This document shows, piece after piece, positions 23,101-29,424 of a stretch of DNA of 64,000 nucleotides. The DNA is taken from assembly GCA_964019135.1 (NCBI GenBank), contig OZ025260.1, positions 32,048,254 to 32,112,253 on the forward strand, read 5' to 3'. Position 1 is the stretch's first letter, and every line of letters starts with the position of its first letter. The notes under the pieces were generated by a model that worked only from the letters and a program-made list of their open reading frames with translations, was not told where the DNA came from and made no database searches. A program made the translations under genes and the position numbers. Source of the stretch: Arenicola marina. Lineage: Eukaryota > Annelida > Polychaeta > Arenicolidae.

Positions 23101-26100
23101 CCCTTATGTGTAGAATTTAACAGGTATACGGTCTAGACTAGATATTACGACCGAGCAAATAGGTCGTAATTGAGAAATATAGGTTGATTATATATCTAAG
23201 GCGAAATGTTATATTACCATGATACATTAGTAATGGCGTCTTTTAATACGCCATTACTGGCAAAGTATTGTTAGTGTATTTTGGAAAATATTAATTTCGT
23301 TATATTTATTATAAAAAATGTTCGTAGAAGTTGTAAAAAGTTATAAATATATATGTATACTAGCTAGGAAGTGTTTTCTTTTTCTCACAAGTGTGTTGAA
23401 TAAGAAAATTTGAACTAGCATCTAGGCCATAGCATAATTTTTTTTTTTTCCAATGATATTTTTAACACAGTAACACAATGCTTATGATGATTATTATTCA
23501 GAATATATTATTGTAGTTCAAACACCATTAAAAACAAAACATGAGAAACAAATAGTCATCATTATGATTATTGGTACTGGTGATTTCTGTATTATTACGT
23601 CAAGTCGTCACTGTTTGTTTGTTGTGGTCTGTGATGAGTGACTGGAGTGTTTGTGTATCGTTGCCAGAGGAGAAGGCTCGCTCGCGCTGGTCCAGCGTCC
23701 ATACCATGATGGAAGCCAAGTGTGCCCTCAAGTATCTCCTTAATGAGGTAAGCAACCTGCTGACTGCTTGTCATCTAAAAGAAAATAACGTAACAATATT
23801 TACTATCCTTTAAACTAGACTACGGTAGAACCGCCGTTGCGTATTCATGCGGTGTGTAGTTGTAGGACCCAGGAGGTCGGCCAGCGGACTGCCGTAGAAC
23901 CGCCGTTGCGTATTCATGCGGTGTGTAGTTGCAGGACCCAGGAGGTCGGAGAGCGGACTGCCGTAGAACCGCCGTTGCGTGTCCATGCGGTGTGTAGTTG
24001 CAGGACCCAGGAGGTCGGCCAGCGGACTGCCGTAGAACCGCCGTTGCGTGTCCATGCGGTGTGTAGTTGCAGGACCTAGGAGGCCGGCCACCGGATTGCC
24101 GTAGAACCGCCGTTGCGTATCCATGCGGTGTGAGGTTGCAGGACCCGAAATTCCGCCGTTTTGGATATTTATATAGAAATACTTTAGCACGCACTGACGG
24201 TTCTACGTTACTCCGGCCGCCGGCCTCCCGTGGCCTGCAACTGTACACCAGCATGAACACTCAATGCCGACTCCGGGGACCTGCAAACCGTTACGCATTA
24301 CACGCAACGGCCGTCATGTGAGTGCTATAAGTATGTATTCTTTATTATTCCACACGCGCAGTAACTCATGACCGGATAATGGGGGTTTAATGTTTTAAAA
24401 AGATACTTATTATATTATCGCTCACTGTGTTGCAGGCTGTGACCGCCAAGCTGACTGAGAACCGTCTGAACAGTAAGATGTCAGAGATACGCTTGGACTG
24501 GGAGTTGGCGTCGGCTTCGGCTGACGCTGTGAAGAAGGAACTCAAGGACTTGGGTCTGAGCCACGAGCATGAGCTGCACGAACTTAACCGCAAACACGAA
24601 CACAAGGTGATCCGTCTGCAGAGAGCATTGTGCTACAGTTATATCGTATTTATAACTTACCGACAAAAATATAGTTCAGAAAATCGGTCGACGCGAAGAC
24701 GTTTCGGAAAACTTGTTATAGTGACAATATTTTCGCCACGAAACGGTAGGTCGTGCTTCCATTTAGGGGCGCACCCTTGTTTCAGCATAGCTCACGTATT
24801 ACTCACGCCTGCCATTTACTACAATAATCCATTTCAAAATTCTTTGCTGGCGATCTGGCCATCATGATATTTAAGAGTTCTAATCTCCCAGTGTATTTAT
24901 ATCTTGAAGTTGATGTTCGATGTTTGCTCCCCTCGCTGTCAGATCCTCTACCTGCTAAATCAGCTCAACAATACCTCGGATCAGGTGTTGGAAAACACAC
25001 AAGATGAAGATCTGCGGAAGAGGCTCCACTTTCAGGTGCGTGGTTCGAATCCCACCTGCGCAAATGTTTATCTGTGTAGGATACAGATTCCGTGTAATTG
25101 CAAAGAGTACGGGGGCGACTCCCTGACGCTTGTCTCCTCTCTACCTTAACCCTTGGCGAGTAAAATCAGCGGGAATAACTGTCAGATATTTAACCCCTGA
25201 CTCATCTACTGAATCCCACGCGATGTCACGTGATAATATACAAGCATCATTTATTGATGTTATATTATTATTTATTTGCAGGAGAAGGAAATAGGTCGCC
25301 TGACGCACTTGGAGGAACAGTTGGAAAGCAAGACGAAAATCTGCGAGGAATTGCAAAAGGTCAGTACAGTAAATCAGTACATGCATGGCATGTTATCAAC
25401 CAGTACTGAGTAGGGTTTAACGGTACCCAAGACCTTAGAAGAAAGCACCCAGAATTTGCTTCATGTTGCTGGAGATGTAATAATAAGTATAATAAAAGTG
25501 AATGTATGACGTCATTGTGTGTGGATGTGTATATATAAAACGTATATACCAATATTATATTCACTTAATTGCCCCCCCGCCCAACCAACTGTCAACCAAT
25601 ACGGTCATCTCCACTTGTCCGCTGTGGCTTGGTCAAATGTTCTATATTCTGCCTTGTGTTCAGGTCTACCTGTGAAGCTCCCTAGCTCCCTACATAGTAA
25701 GCTACAAACCCGCCGGTTGTGGGTTCGCGTCCTGGTTGGTACCTGCATCTAGAGCAAGTTAATTGTCATCATCCAGCATGTGTTCATTGTCATCATCCAG
25801 CACGTGTTCATTGTCATCATCCCGCACGTGTTCATTGTCATCATCCAGCACGTGTCCATTGTCATCATCCAGTACGTGTTCATTGTCATCATCTCGCACG
25901 TGTTCATTGTCATCATCCAGCACGTGTTCATTGTCATCATCCAGCACGTGTTCGTTGTCATCATCCAGCACGTGTTCGTTGTCATCATCCAGCACGTGTT
26001 CATTGTCATCATCCCGCACGTGTTCATTGTCATCATCCAGCACGTGTTCATTGTCATCATCCCGCACGTGTTCATTGTCATCATCCAGCACGTGTTCATT

Positions 26101-29100
26101 GTCATCATCCCGCACGTGTTCATTGTCATCATCCCGCACGTGTTCATTGTCATCATCCCGCACGTGTTCATTGTCCGGCACGGGTTTCTAGATGGGCCCA
26201 ATTTAGCCTTTGCGTGCATAAGAGTGGCCTGTATGTTTTGCCAGGAGGTGACCAAGCTGCGGTACCAGATGACGCGTCCGGACAAGGACAGCTCTCTCAT
26301 GCCCAGTCTCCTGGACGAGGAGGACCCGGACTCCACTAAAATGAGGAACAGCGAAGACCTGCTGTCAGACTCCAAATTCTTCAGCCCGGCAATCCTTCAT
26401 CAAGTAAGAAATGTTCCATGTTGTGCTATAATATATAATATCCAAATTGGGCTTCAATATATAAAATATCGCGACATTTTACCACGTGTTTTTCACTGCT
26501 CAATGACTGCATACACGCCCGTTCAGTGGAGCCATGTCCCGGGGGGCAACCCCCATATTGTTTTCAAATGGAAGATATGGGATATATATATGTATAAGAG
26601 AAAAGCTGCCCTGTTTGCGCGCCGGTATATAAATGCTAGGTGTAGTTTGTCGGGGTACCCCGTGGCCTAGTGGGCAGCGCGTTCGGCTACTGTCCAGTAT
26701 GCTGTGAGGGGCCAGCGCGATAGCTCAGGGTGTTAGAGCGCTCGCATTGAGAGCGCTCGTCACCTGAGAGCCTAACGGCACGTGGATCGGTCGTTTGCGC
26801 CCCGCTGTGGCTATGTCTGTGTGATCTCAGGATAAAGATCCCATGTCCTTCTTCGCAAAGAGTAGGGGGTTACTCCCGGTGACATGGCTTCGCTCTCCCT
26901 TCGTCCTCCCACTGGCGCGATATGACTAAAACTGGTTAAAGTGTCCTGAATATACAACCAACCAACCAGTTTGCTGATAGGCCAGGCCAAGCGCCGGTGC
27001 GAGGTTCGAACCACACCTGTGCAAGTGTCTGTGCAAAATAAAGATCCCAGGTCTTTCGCAAAGAGTAGAGTTACTCCTGGAGCTTTGACGCCTTCCTACG
27101 TTACTAATGTCGTGATGTGGTGTACAGAGGTTACAGCATTACCTACTTAAAGCAATATGTTCTGTAATTTTTCTATATTCTGCCTTTAATTGAAAGCCTT
27201 TGGGCTATCCAGAGAGAAATTTGTTCACTGGAGCAAAAGTTGGTGGCCGGATTTATATCCCTGCGCCCCTGTTCGCTGTTCGGCATTCTGTGTGATGTCG
27301 ATCGCGGCTCGTTAGGACGTCCGCGCGCTATAAACACGTCCGCGCAGTTTTAGCTTGAAATTGTTCTTTTACAGAGATATAAAACATATGCATCATAATT
27401 TTGAGATACTTTTAGTCTGGATTCTTAAATGTAAAAAAGCTAAGATGGCGCATGTAGGTAGGCTGCATTAAACCCAACCGACCATCCATCTTTGTCTGCT
27501 TGTGACATCCTCCCTCCCACTCCCCGCTGCAGACGTCCTCCCGGCTGCAGAAGCCTGGCTACGGGCGGGATGCCCCGGTGTCTCGGCTGGGTGGCCCGGG
27601 GGGTAAGCGAGGGGGCGCCGCCCCGGGCAAGCGGACCACGACGCAGTCCCGAACCCAGTACGTCTCTGAAAGTGAAGCGGAGGAGGAGGAGGATGAAGAT
27701 GAGGATGAGGATTCATATCCAGATCCGGACTGGGAAAGCGGACGAACGCCCGGACAGCGCAACGCTAAAACAGTGAGTAGCGTGTCAGTGTGAGGCAGAT
27801 GTGGTAACTGGACTCATGGTATCTCGTGACTATCGCGTGTGTGAGTGTGACGTTTGGTTACGGATCTGACGGAAAAGTTTTCTCGGGCGGTTTTCATGCA
27901 GTACTGTGCCGCTAGCAAAAAAAGTTAATTTTATAGCATAATTACTCTTTAAACTGTTTTGGTTGTTGGTATTTATTTGTTGTGCACGTTATTGGAGATC
28001 AATCTTAAGGTTTCACAGGTCGTAATTCTAATTACAATGGCAGAAATATGCAAATATGGTGATTGTTTTCTACCAAGGGGTTGAAACTTAGGGTTTGTCA
28101 ATACATGTACTTATCATGGGGATGCGACCAATTGGTGTGTAACCTTAAGATATTTTTGCCAAATTAAGATTATGTAACCATGGCAACTGATTTGTTTTGG
28201 TAGGTCTCCGATTTGTTCAAACCGCTAGCAACTGACACTAACCAAACAACACTTAACCGTCATAACGTCTTAGTGCTGACTCAATAACTATTGATGTATA
28301 GCCCATTCACGTGATGTCCCGTTTGGTTTGGGTTTTTAGCGGCGAAAGACCACGTTCAATTTGCGAAAGATGGCTTTAAGCACGAGTAACGACTCCACCG
28401 ACAACAACGATACGAACCGCCGCGCCCGCCGCTGTCAGTGCACGAGCGGCTGCACGACGAAACGCTGCTCGTGCCACAAGGAGGGCGCCAAGTGCTCGGC
28501 CGTCTGCGTCTGCCGCGACTGCCAGAACCGCGACGATGATCAGGTTACTATACCGAGGCCGTGGCAGCTTAGCATGTTATACCAGAGCGAGATTGAGAAT
28601 GGGAGAACGTATATAGAAATTGTAATTATTTCTTGTTGGTGTATGGTGCTCTGTATATAGCCCAGTCAGGCTGAGCTGCAGGTCAGAAGGCCGTGGGTAC
28701 GAAGCCTTGCACCTGGGACAAGTTTCACCCGACCCCATTTCATTGTCCCGAGAGGATGCCCTGTGACCCAATTTAGCCTTCATATGCGCGAAAACGGCCC
28801 AATAACTCCGCCCCCCCCCACCCCCCAAAAAAAACATGTCATTTCATTACATTTCCATTCCAGACTGCAACTCTGAACACGACCTTCGACGTGGGTCAAG
28901 GTGGCGAGTCTGATTCGCTGACTACGACGACCACTTCCACGCCTAACACCAGTAACAAGGAAAACTCCGGGCTGGCTCTGAGCGGCGGCGAGGGGGCCTC
29001 CGGCGCCCGCAAGCGTCCCTCCGAGCCGGACGCGGACGCGGGCGGTCTGTTCGCCGCCAGGGATGCCACCGCCGAGGGTGGCTTAGCCGCACTCAAGCCC

Positions 29101-29160
29101 AAGTTCGGCAAGAAGCGCAAGCTGCTGTCCGTGGGCACTCTCTTTCCGTCCACGGATTGA
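7895..29160 (+). CDS. KIF4: Chromosome-associated kinesin KIF4 (chromokinesin), 28 coding exons
   Basis: Plus-end-directed kinesin-4 motor that binds mitotic chromosomes and the spindle midzone and limits microtubule growth (family knowledge). Joining 28 coding exons gives 1295 residues, against 1232 for human KIF4A, and every junction is GT-AG and frame-consistent. N-terminal motor: P-loop GQTGSGKT (residues 88-95), switch I NSTSSRSH (206-213), switch II DLAGSE (240-245), and the end of the motor with [12 protein letters not shown]. Residues about 355-1000 are charged heptad-rich coiled coil. An acidic patch (about 1103-1115) precedes a cysteine-rich domain (1161-1190), C-x-C-x3-C-x4-C-x-C-x6-C-x3-C-x-C-x2-C, which in KIF4 binds an Fe-S cluster. 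The tail ends in a basic segment, [12 protein letters not shown], probably nuclear localisation. The ATG at 7895 is chosen because [19 protein letters not shown] aligns with the family start and lies just after an acceptor. Introns are unusually rich in minisatellites, several built from exon ends. Confidence 0.96.
8398..8582 (+). CDS. KIF4: KIF4 exon 2, motor P-loop
   Basis: Residues 79-140. It carries the ATP-binding P-loop GQTGSGKT followed by YTMGG, then VIQDLF and RVSYME. The acceptor is cattgcag and the donor gtaaga, phase 0. The next intron (8583-9129) is AT-rich unique sequence with no feature seen. Confidence 0.94.
9130..9225 (+). CDS. KIF4: KIF4 exon 3, motor
   Basis: Residues 141-172, [13 protein letters not shown] through REDPNGGIM, equivalent to the IYNEEILDLL to REDP segment of human KIF4A. 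Phase 0 at both ends. The following intron (9226-9584) shows no repeat or exon. Confidence 0.92.
9585..9751 (+). CDS. KIF4: KIF4 exon 4, switch I
   Basis: Residues 173-228, starting LTGLTDV and carrying [16 protein letters not shown], the nucleotide-sensing switch I. It ends in phase 2 at gtatgt. The next intron (9752-11171) contains one truncated and one full SINE-A copy, then antisense and sense SINE-A fragments near 10281-10350 and 10523-10585. The rest is unique. Confidence 0.94.
9782..9920 (+). mobile_element. SINE-A, 5'-truncated copy
   Basis: It begins within the tRNA-derived head (ggatcggtggttcgcgcccc, a box B) and continues through the shared body (aggataaggatccca, ttacccccg, ccttctcccattgacgcg). 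It abuts the next full copy head to tail in KIF4 intron 4. Confidence 0.85.
9921..10178 (+). mobile_element. SINE-A, near full-length
   Basis: A tRNA-derived head with box A-like gatagctcagtgggccagag and box B ggttcgagcc is followed by a body (cataaagatcccatgt, cgcaaagagtagg, ccccggggacatggctcc, attgacgcgatatgacc). It ends gtcctgaatattcaaccaac. The same family recurs at 16799, 26708, 50070, 57866, 60823 and 61588. RNA polymerase III-transcribed non-autonomous retroposon (inference from structure). Confidence 0.92.
11172..11266 (+). CDS. KIF4: KIF4 exon 5, switch II
   Basis: Residues 228-260: [17 protein letters not shown] then [14 protein letters not shown] at 240-245 is switch II. Acceptor ctttaag, phase 2 in and phase 1 out. 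The following intron (11267-11842) carries a SINE-B copy at 11300-11480. Confidence 0.95.
11300..11480 (+). mobile_element. SINE-B copy
   Basis: A second tRNA-headed family: cccagttggtaagcaggcct (box A-like), cgtgggttcgagccctggcg (box B-like), then a body with cctgtatctgggtttcctc and caattttaatgtcc, and a tail with atgggcaca...gtggcataaagcataaaac. Related copies lie at 16165, 17650, 28657, 48800 and 54366. Confidence 0.75.
11843..11962 (+). CDS. KIF4: KIF4 exon 6, motor alpha4-L12
   Basis: Residues 260-300: [18 protein letters not shown] and [13 protein letters not shown], the microtubule-binding part of the motor. Phase 1 on both sides. The next intron (11963-12677) starts with a 69-bp-arm element (11985-12206); the remainder is AT-rich unique sequence. 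Confidence 0.95.
11985..12206. mobile_element. Arm-amplified palindromic element, locus 1
   Basis: Four diverged tandem copies of an arm containing ccgtagaaccgccgttgcgt lead into a core, gctatttatagaaacgcttt then agcacgcactggcgg. The same core occurs at about 14807-14850 and 24153-24206. Short arm units here (about 40 bp) are degenerate relative to the 69-bp arms elsewhere. No coding capacity. Confidence 0.7.
12678..12853 (+). CDS. KIF4: KIF4 exon 7, end of motor and neck
   Basis: Residues 300-358: [34 protein letters not shown], then [14 protein letters not shown]. The first donor (gtaggt at 12854) is the one that keeps the frame; reading on meets a stop after 15 codons. The last 41 coding bases plus donor are tandemly repeated through the following intron (12854-14249). 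The rest of that intron (13736-14249) is unique apart from a short (aatc)n. Confidence 0.93.
12812..13735 (+). repeat. 52-bp minisatellite made of exon end plus splice donor
   Basis: The unit begins cgcgacccacaggctgcaga, runs through the last codons of KIF4 exon 7 and includes the donor gtaggtcagc. The first copy is the real exon end (12812-12853). About 17 units follow, some shortened to about 40-44 bp by loss of the cagccgcgac part. Copies differ mainly by aacatg/aacttg, and the last ones are degenerate. Each unit thus carries a near-identical donor site. Confidence 0.95.
14250..14305 (+). CDS. KIF4: KIF4 exon 8
   Basis: Residues 359-377, [18 protein letters not shown], the beginning of the coiled coil after the neck. 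The acceptor is ttgctgcag and the donor gtaagt, phase 2. The next intron (14306-14667) has a poly-G run (about 14536-14560) and otherwise nothing. Confidence 0.85.
14668..14731 (+). CDS. KIF4: KIF4 exon 9
   Basis: Residues 377-398, [20 protein letters not shown]. Phase 2 in, phase 0 out, donor gtgcgt. The intron after it (14732-15486) is mostly the 69-bp-arm element at 14795-15390. Confidence 0.87.
14795..15390. mobile_element. Arm-amplified palindromic element, locus 2
   Basis: Starts with the core ggctatttatagagacgcta / agcacgcactggcggt, then three short units containing gagaccgctggcatcccacg. Six copies of a 69-bp unit follow, each beginning tctacggtactcaggcgacc and including cacaccgcatgaacacgcag (starts about 14973, 15042, 15111, 15180, 15249, 15318). 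The 69-bp unit is the reverse complement, at roughly 75% identity, of the unit at 23821-24130. Because 69 is a multiple of three, ORFs run through it; they are not genes. Confidence 0.85.
15487..15623 (+). CDS. KIF4: KIF4 exon 10, coiled coil
   Basis: Residues 399-444: [20 protein letters not shown], then [16 protein letters not shown]. Phase 2 out. In-frame read-through past the first donor gives an immediate TGA, so the first donor must be used. The exon end is repeated in the following intron (15624-16599), which also holds a SINE-B copy. Confidence 0.92.
15541..15994 (+). repeat. 76-bp minisatellite made of exon end plus splice donor
   Basis: The unit contains ctggagctgcggacagacaa through gcagaaaactgg and the donor gtgagtacaacattctg. 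Donors lie at 15624 (real), 15688, 15764, 15840 and 15916; the first interval is 64 bp and the others 76 bp. The sixth and last copy reads gtggataag, so its donor is destroyed. Copies are nearly identical in coding and intronic parts alike. Confidence 0.94.
16165..16350 (+). mobile_element. SINE-B copy
   Basis: ccctcagttggtaccgaggc and cgtgggttcgcgccctggta (boxes A and B), then cctgcatccggggaagggtt, tcatgttttcgggatgtttc and ataaaagtggtctgaagaca match the family. It lies in KIF4 intron 10. Confidence 0.7.
16600..16720 (+). CDS. KIF4: KIF4 exon 11, coiled coil
   Basis: Residues 444-484: [20 protein letters not shown] and [17 protein letters not shown]. Phase 2 in, phase 0 out. The following intron (16721-17340) contains the SINE-A at 16799. 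Confidence 0.9.
16799..17047 (+). mobile_element. SINE-A, near full-length
   Basis: Head cgatagctcagtgggttaga and ggttcgagccccgctgtggt; body with cttcttcgcaaagagtatgg, acccccggggacatggctcc and ttgacgcgatatgaccgaaa; tail gaatatacaaccaat. Same orientation as KIF4. Confidence 0.93.
17341..17598 (+). CDS. KIF4: KIF4 exon 12, coiled coil
   Basis: Residues 485-570: [20 protein letters not shown], an acidic linker ([13 protein letters not shown]), then [20 protein letters not shown], equivalent to the [20 protein letters not shown] part of human KIF4A. Phase 0 on both sides. The next intron (17599-18137) carries a SINE-B at 17650-17800 and three diverged repeats of catacttcagacatcatgcc at about 17830-18060. 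Confidence 0.93.
17650..17800 (+). mobile_element. SINE-B copy
   Basis: cccagctcagttggtgagca, ggcgtgggttcgaactctgg (boxes A and B), then a body with ctcccgggaggtttctaggc and ccaatttaacgttcatg. Confidence 0.72.
18138..18241 (+). CDS. KIF4: KIF4 exon 13, coiled coil
   Basis: Residues 571-605: [20 protein letters not shown], then [14 protein letters not shown]. It aligns with the IKELELEVINLQKEKEEL segment of human KIF4A. Phase 0 in, phase 2 out (aa|gtaaac). The following intron (18242-18977) holds the tandem tRNA-like units. Confidence 0.93.
18306..18655 (+). repeat. Tandem array of four tRNA-like units
   Basis: Units of about 77-90 bp, each with tggtctagtggttagcgagt (a tRNA A box) and, in the first three, gggggttcgcgccccactgg (a B box), starting about 18306, 18390, 18475 and 18551. 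The fourth has lost its B box. Acceptor-stem pairing is poor and no clean anticodon arm is visible, so these look like pseudo-tRNAs or a tRNA-derived SINE head amplified in tandem rather than functional tRNA genes. Confidence 0.7.
18978..19122 (+). CDS. KIF4: KIF4 exon 14, coiled coil
   Basis: Residues 605-653: [20 protein letters not shown], then [19 protein letters not shown], a close match to human KIF4A ([20 protein letters not shown]). Phase 2 in, phase 0 out. The next intron (19123-19676) is unique AT-rich sequence. Confidence 0.95.
19677..19787 (+). CDS. KIF4: KIF4 exon 15, coiled coil
   Basis: Residues 654-690: [20 protein letters not shown], then [11 protein letters not shown], equivalent to [20 protein letters not shown] of human KIF4A. 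Phase 0 on both sides. The first donor (gtcagt, 19788) is repeated twice downstream. Confidence 0.95.
19780..19888 (+). repeat. 47-bp repeat of exon 15 end plus donor, three copies
   Basis: gccaaggtcagtctatagtc recurs, placing donors at 19788, 19835 and 19882, each preceded by gccaag (codons Ala-Lys of the exon end). The rest of the intron to 20166 is unique. Confidence 0.9.
20167..20250 (+). CDS. KIF4: KIF4 exon 16, coiled coil
   Basis: Residues 691-718: [20 protein letters not shown], then VLQRKTEE, matching ERDRKRQYELLKLERNF to RKTEE in human KIF4A. Phase 0 on both sides. The next intron (20251-21128) contains a poly-C run (about 20822-20835) and a possible SINE-like box B (gattcgcgcctgg) near 20530. 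Confidence 0.95.
21129..21245 (+). CDS. KIF4: KIF4 exon 17, coiled coil
   Basis: Residues 719-757: [20 protein letters not shown], then GTRVR, matching the AAAANKRLKDALQKQREV region of human KIF4A. Phase 0 on both sides. The intron after it (21246-21669) shows nothing clear. Confidence 0.95.
21670..21816 (+). CDS. KIF4: KIF4 exon 18
   Basis: Residues 758-806: [20 protein letters not shown], equivalent to [20 protein letters not shown] of human KIF4A. Phase 0 on both sides. Intron 18 (21817-22485) is almost entirely tandem repeat. Confidence 0.95.
21838..21935 (+). repeat. Short gtctcgtaca repeat
   Basis: About six imperfect copies of gtctcgtacag / gatcttgtacag at the start of KIF4 intron 18. 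Each ends acag, resembling a weak acceptor. Confidence 0.7.
21955..22478 (+). repeat. 37-bp minisatellite abutting KIF4 exon 19
   Basis: About 14 copies of a 37-bp unit containing ttcattagcagtaccattca, with a 74-bp alternation (ccttgatcagg / ccttggtcagg). The last partial unit (caatgaccttga) runs to within 10 bp of the exon 19 acceptor at 22485. Confidence 0.95.
22486..22583 (+). CDS. KIF4: KIF4 exon 19
   Basis: Residues 807-839: [20 protein letters not shown], then [12 protein letters not shown]. It corresponds to the KLRRRTFSLTE to KQIESLETEMEFR region of human KIF4A. Phase 0 in, phase 2 out. Confidence 0.92.
22781..22830 (+). CDS. KIF4: KIF4 exon 20 (50 bp)
   Basis: Residues 839-856: [17 protein letters not shown], matching RSAQIADLQQKLLDAE of human KIF4A almost position for position. 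Phase 2 in, phase 1 out. The following intron (22831-23667) begins with a tandem repeat and is otherwise very AT-rich. Confidence 0.94.
22856..23030 (+). repeat. About 29-bp tandem repeat, KIF4 intron 20
   Basis: Six or so imperfect units of tcatgcataatgtgaaatcc plus ctttctaatg, degenerating to shorter units at the right end. It starts about 25 bp after exon 20. Confidence 0.85.
23668..23747 (+). CDS. KIF4: KIF4 exon 21
   Basis: Residues 856-882: [20 protein letters not shown], matching [20 protein letters not shown] of human KIF4A. Phase 1 in, phase 0 out. The next intron (23748-24435) is dominated by the arm-amplified element. Confidence 0.96.
23816..24290. mobile_element. Arm-amplified palindromic element, locus 3
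   Basis: About 4.5 copies of a 69-bp unit (ccgtagaaccgccgttgcgt, then catgcggtgtgtagttgcag) in + orientation. They are followed by the core (atatttatatagaaatactt then agcacgcactgacgg) and one inverted right arm (ttctacgttactccggccgc, ctgcaactgtacaccagcat). Here the left arm is amplified; at 14795-15390 the right arm is. Confidence 0.88.
24436..24606 (+). CDS. KIF4: KIF4 exon 22, coiled coil
   Basis: Residues 883-939: [20 protein letters not shown], then [11 protein letters not shown]. The donor gtgatc is less canonical than the others, but it is fixed by joining K to ILYLLNQL as in human KVLYLLSQL. Phase 0 on both sides. The next intron (24607-24942) is unique. Confidence 0.9.
24943..25035 (+). 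CDS. KIF4: KIF4 exon 23, coiled coil
   Basis: Residues 940-970: [20 protein letters not shown], then [10 protein letters not shown]. Phase 0 on both sides. The donor gtgcgt is immediately followed by ggttcgaatcccacc, a tRNA B box: a SINE-like fragment occupies 25036-25150 of the next intron. Confidence 0.92.
25036..25150 (+). mobile_element. tRNA-headed SINE fragment overlapping a splice donor
   Basis: tggttcgaatcccacctgcg (box B), caaatgtttatctgtgtagg and tgcaaagagtacgggggcga resemble a SINE-A-related family (compare 26990-27080). The intron's first bases (gtgcg) are part of or contiguous with the fragment. Confidence 0.5.
25282..25359 (+). CDS. KIF4: KIF4 exon 24, coiled coil
   Basis: Residues 971-996: [20 protein letters not shown], then CEELQK, matching the [20 protein letters not shown] region of human KIF4A. 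Phase 0 on both sides. The following intron (25360-26244) contains a SINE-B split by a 24-bp array. Confidence 0.92.
25683..26240 (+). mobile_element. SINE-B split by an internal minisatellite
   Basis: The left part (ccggttgtgggttcgcgtcc, ggtacctgcatctagag, to about 25760) is a SINE-B head. The right part (gtttctagatgggcccaatt, tagcctttgcgtgcataaga, about 26180-26240) is a SINE-B tail. The 24-bp array sits exactly between them, as if a stretch of the SINE body had expanded. Confidence 0.65.
25763..26179 (+). repeat. 24-bp minisatellite with an E-box in nearly every unit
   Basis: About 17 copies of a unit composed of ttcattgtcatcatcc followed by (c/a)gcacgtg. CACGTG occurs in almost every copy; variants are cagcatgtg and cagtacgtg. 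The unit is eight codons long, giving repetitive ORFs on both strands that are not genes. It ends about 65 bp before KIF4 exon 25. Confidence 0.95.
26245..26403 (+). CDS. KIF4: KIF4 exon 25
   Basis: Residues 997-1049: [20 protein letters not shown], then a Ser/Asp/Glu-rich linker ([19 protein letters not shown]) and [11 protein letters not shown]. It corresponds to the transition between coiled coil and tail. Phase 0 on both sides. The next intron (26404-27532) holds an antisense SINE-A scrap (about 26525-26560), a full SINE-A, and a second SINE fragment (26970-27080). Confidence 0.9.
26708..26967 (+). mobile_element. SINE-A, near full-length
   Basis: Head agcgcgatagctcagggtgt and cgtttgcgccccgctgtggc; body caggataaagatcccatgtc, cttcgcaaagagtagggggt and cactggcgcgatatgactaa; tail tgaatatacaaccaaccaac. 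Confidence 0.92.
26970..27085 (+). mobile_element. SINE-C-like fragment
   Basis: gcgccggtgcgaggttcgaa (box B), then gcaagtgtctgtgcaaaata, aagatcccaggtctttcgca and aagagtagagttactcctgg. It shares the 3' body motifs of SINE-A but has a different head; compare the fragment at 25036-25150. Confidence 0.55.
27533..27772 (+). CDS. KIF4: KIF4 exon 26, basic and acidic tail
   Basis: Residues 1050-1129: a Gly/Arg-rich basic part ([16 protein letters not shown]), then the acidic run [20 protein letters not shown] and WESGR, equivalent to the DDDEGDDEEWKP stretch of human KIF4A just before its cysteine-rich domain. Phase 0 on both sides. The next intron (27773-28339) is unique AT-rich sequence. Confidence 0.95.
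28340..28543 (+). CDS. KIF4: KIF4 exon 27, cysteine-rich domain
   Basis: Residues 1130-1197. Nine cysteines at 1161, 1163, 1167, 1172, 1174, 1181, 1185, 1187 and 1190 follow the kinesin-4 CRC spacing closely; the last interval is C-x2-C. In KIF4 this domain binds a 4Fe-4S cluster and chromatin or condensin. Phase 0 on both sides. The following intron (28544-28863) contains a SINE-B copy. Confidence 0.95.
28657..28803 (+). mobile_element. SINE-B copy
   Basis: gtcaggctgagctgcaggtc and gccgtgggtacgaagccttg (degenerate boxes), then gcacctgggacaagtttcac, ccgaccccatttcattgtcc, cccaatttagccttcatatg and cgcgaaaacggccca. Confidence 0.72.
28864..29160 (+). CDS. KIF4: KIF4 exon 28, C-terminal tail and stop
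   Basis: Residues 1198-1295 and the TGA at 29158-29160. Ser/Thr-rich and low-complexity, containing TSNKENSG, then the conserved-looking end [18 protein letters not shown] (compare KKKKRALASNTSFFSG in human KIF4A), probably a nuclear localisation signal. Confidence 0.95.
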   Translation, partial: TATLNTTFDVGQGGESDSLTTTTTSTPNTSNKENSGLALSGGEGASGARKRPSEPDADAGGLFAARDATAEGGLAALKPKFGKKRKLLSVGTLFPSTD

Positions 29161-29424
29161 ACACAGCGAGCTCCCCTCCCCGGCTGCCGACCGCGGTAGT
29201 CACAGATATTGATTGATTGATAGTGATTGAAAGCAGTGAACTCTCTGAAAGTCTGCTGGCTAAGGACATGAATTGAAAGCTGTCACAGTAGTCTTCCATG
29301 CTTACACGTGCCTATTTGATGAAGGTCATGGTTGTCGCTTGGCCGTATGAATTAATGCGCTGTTGCGGTCTGGCGGTGGCAATCTTGGCCAGTTCCACAC
29401 ATGGGAATCCGACGGGGAAGTCGC

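Noticed and set aside
24607..24867. Read-through extension of KIF4 exon 22
   Set aside because: The open frame continues past 24606, but joining Lys939 to ILYLLNQL in exon 23 restores the conserved KIF4 sequence.
25749..26670. Ser-, His- or Asp-rich ORFs over the 24-bp array
   Set aside because: Frame-shifted translations of an intronic minisatellite. Only 26245-26403 within the longest one is a real exon.
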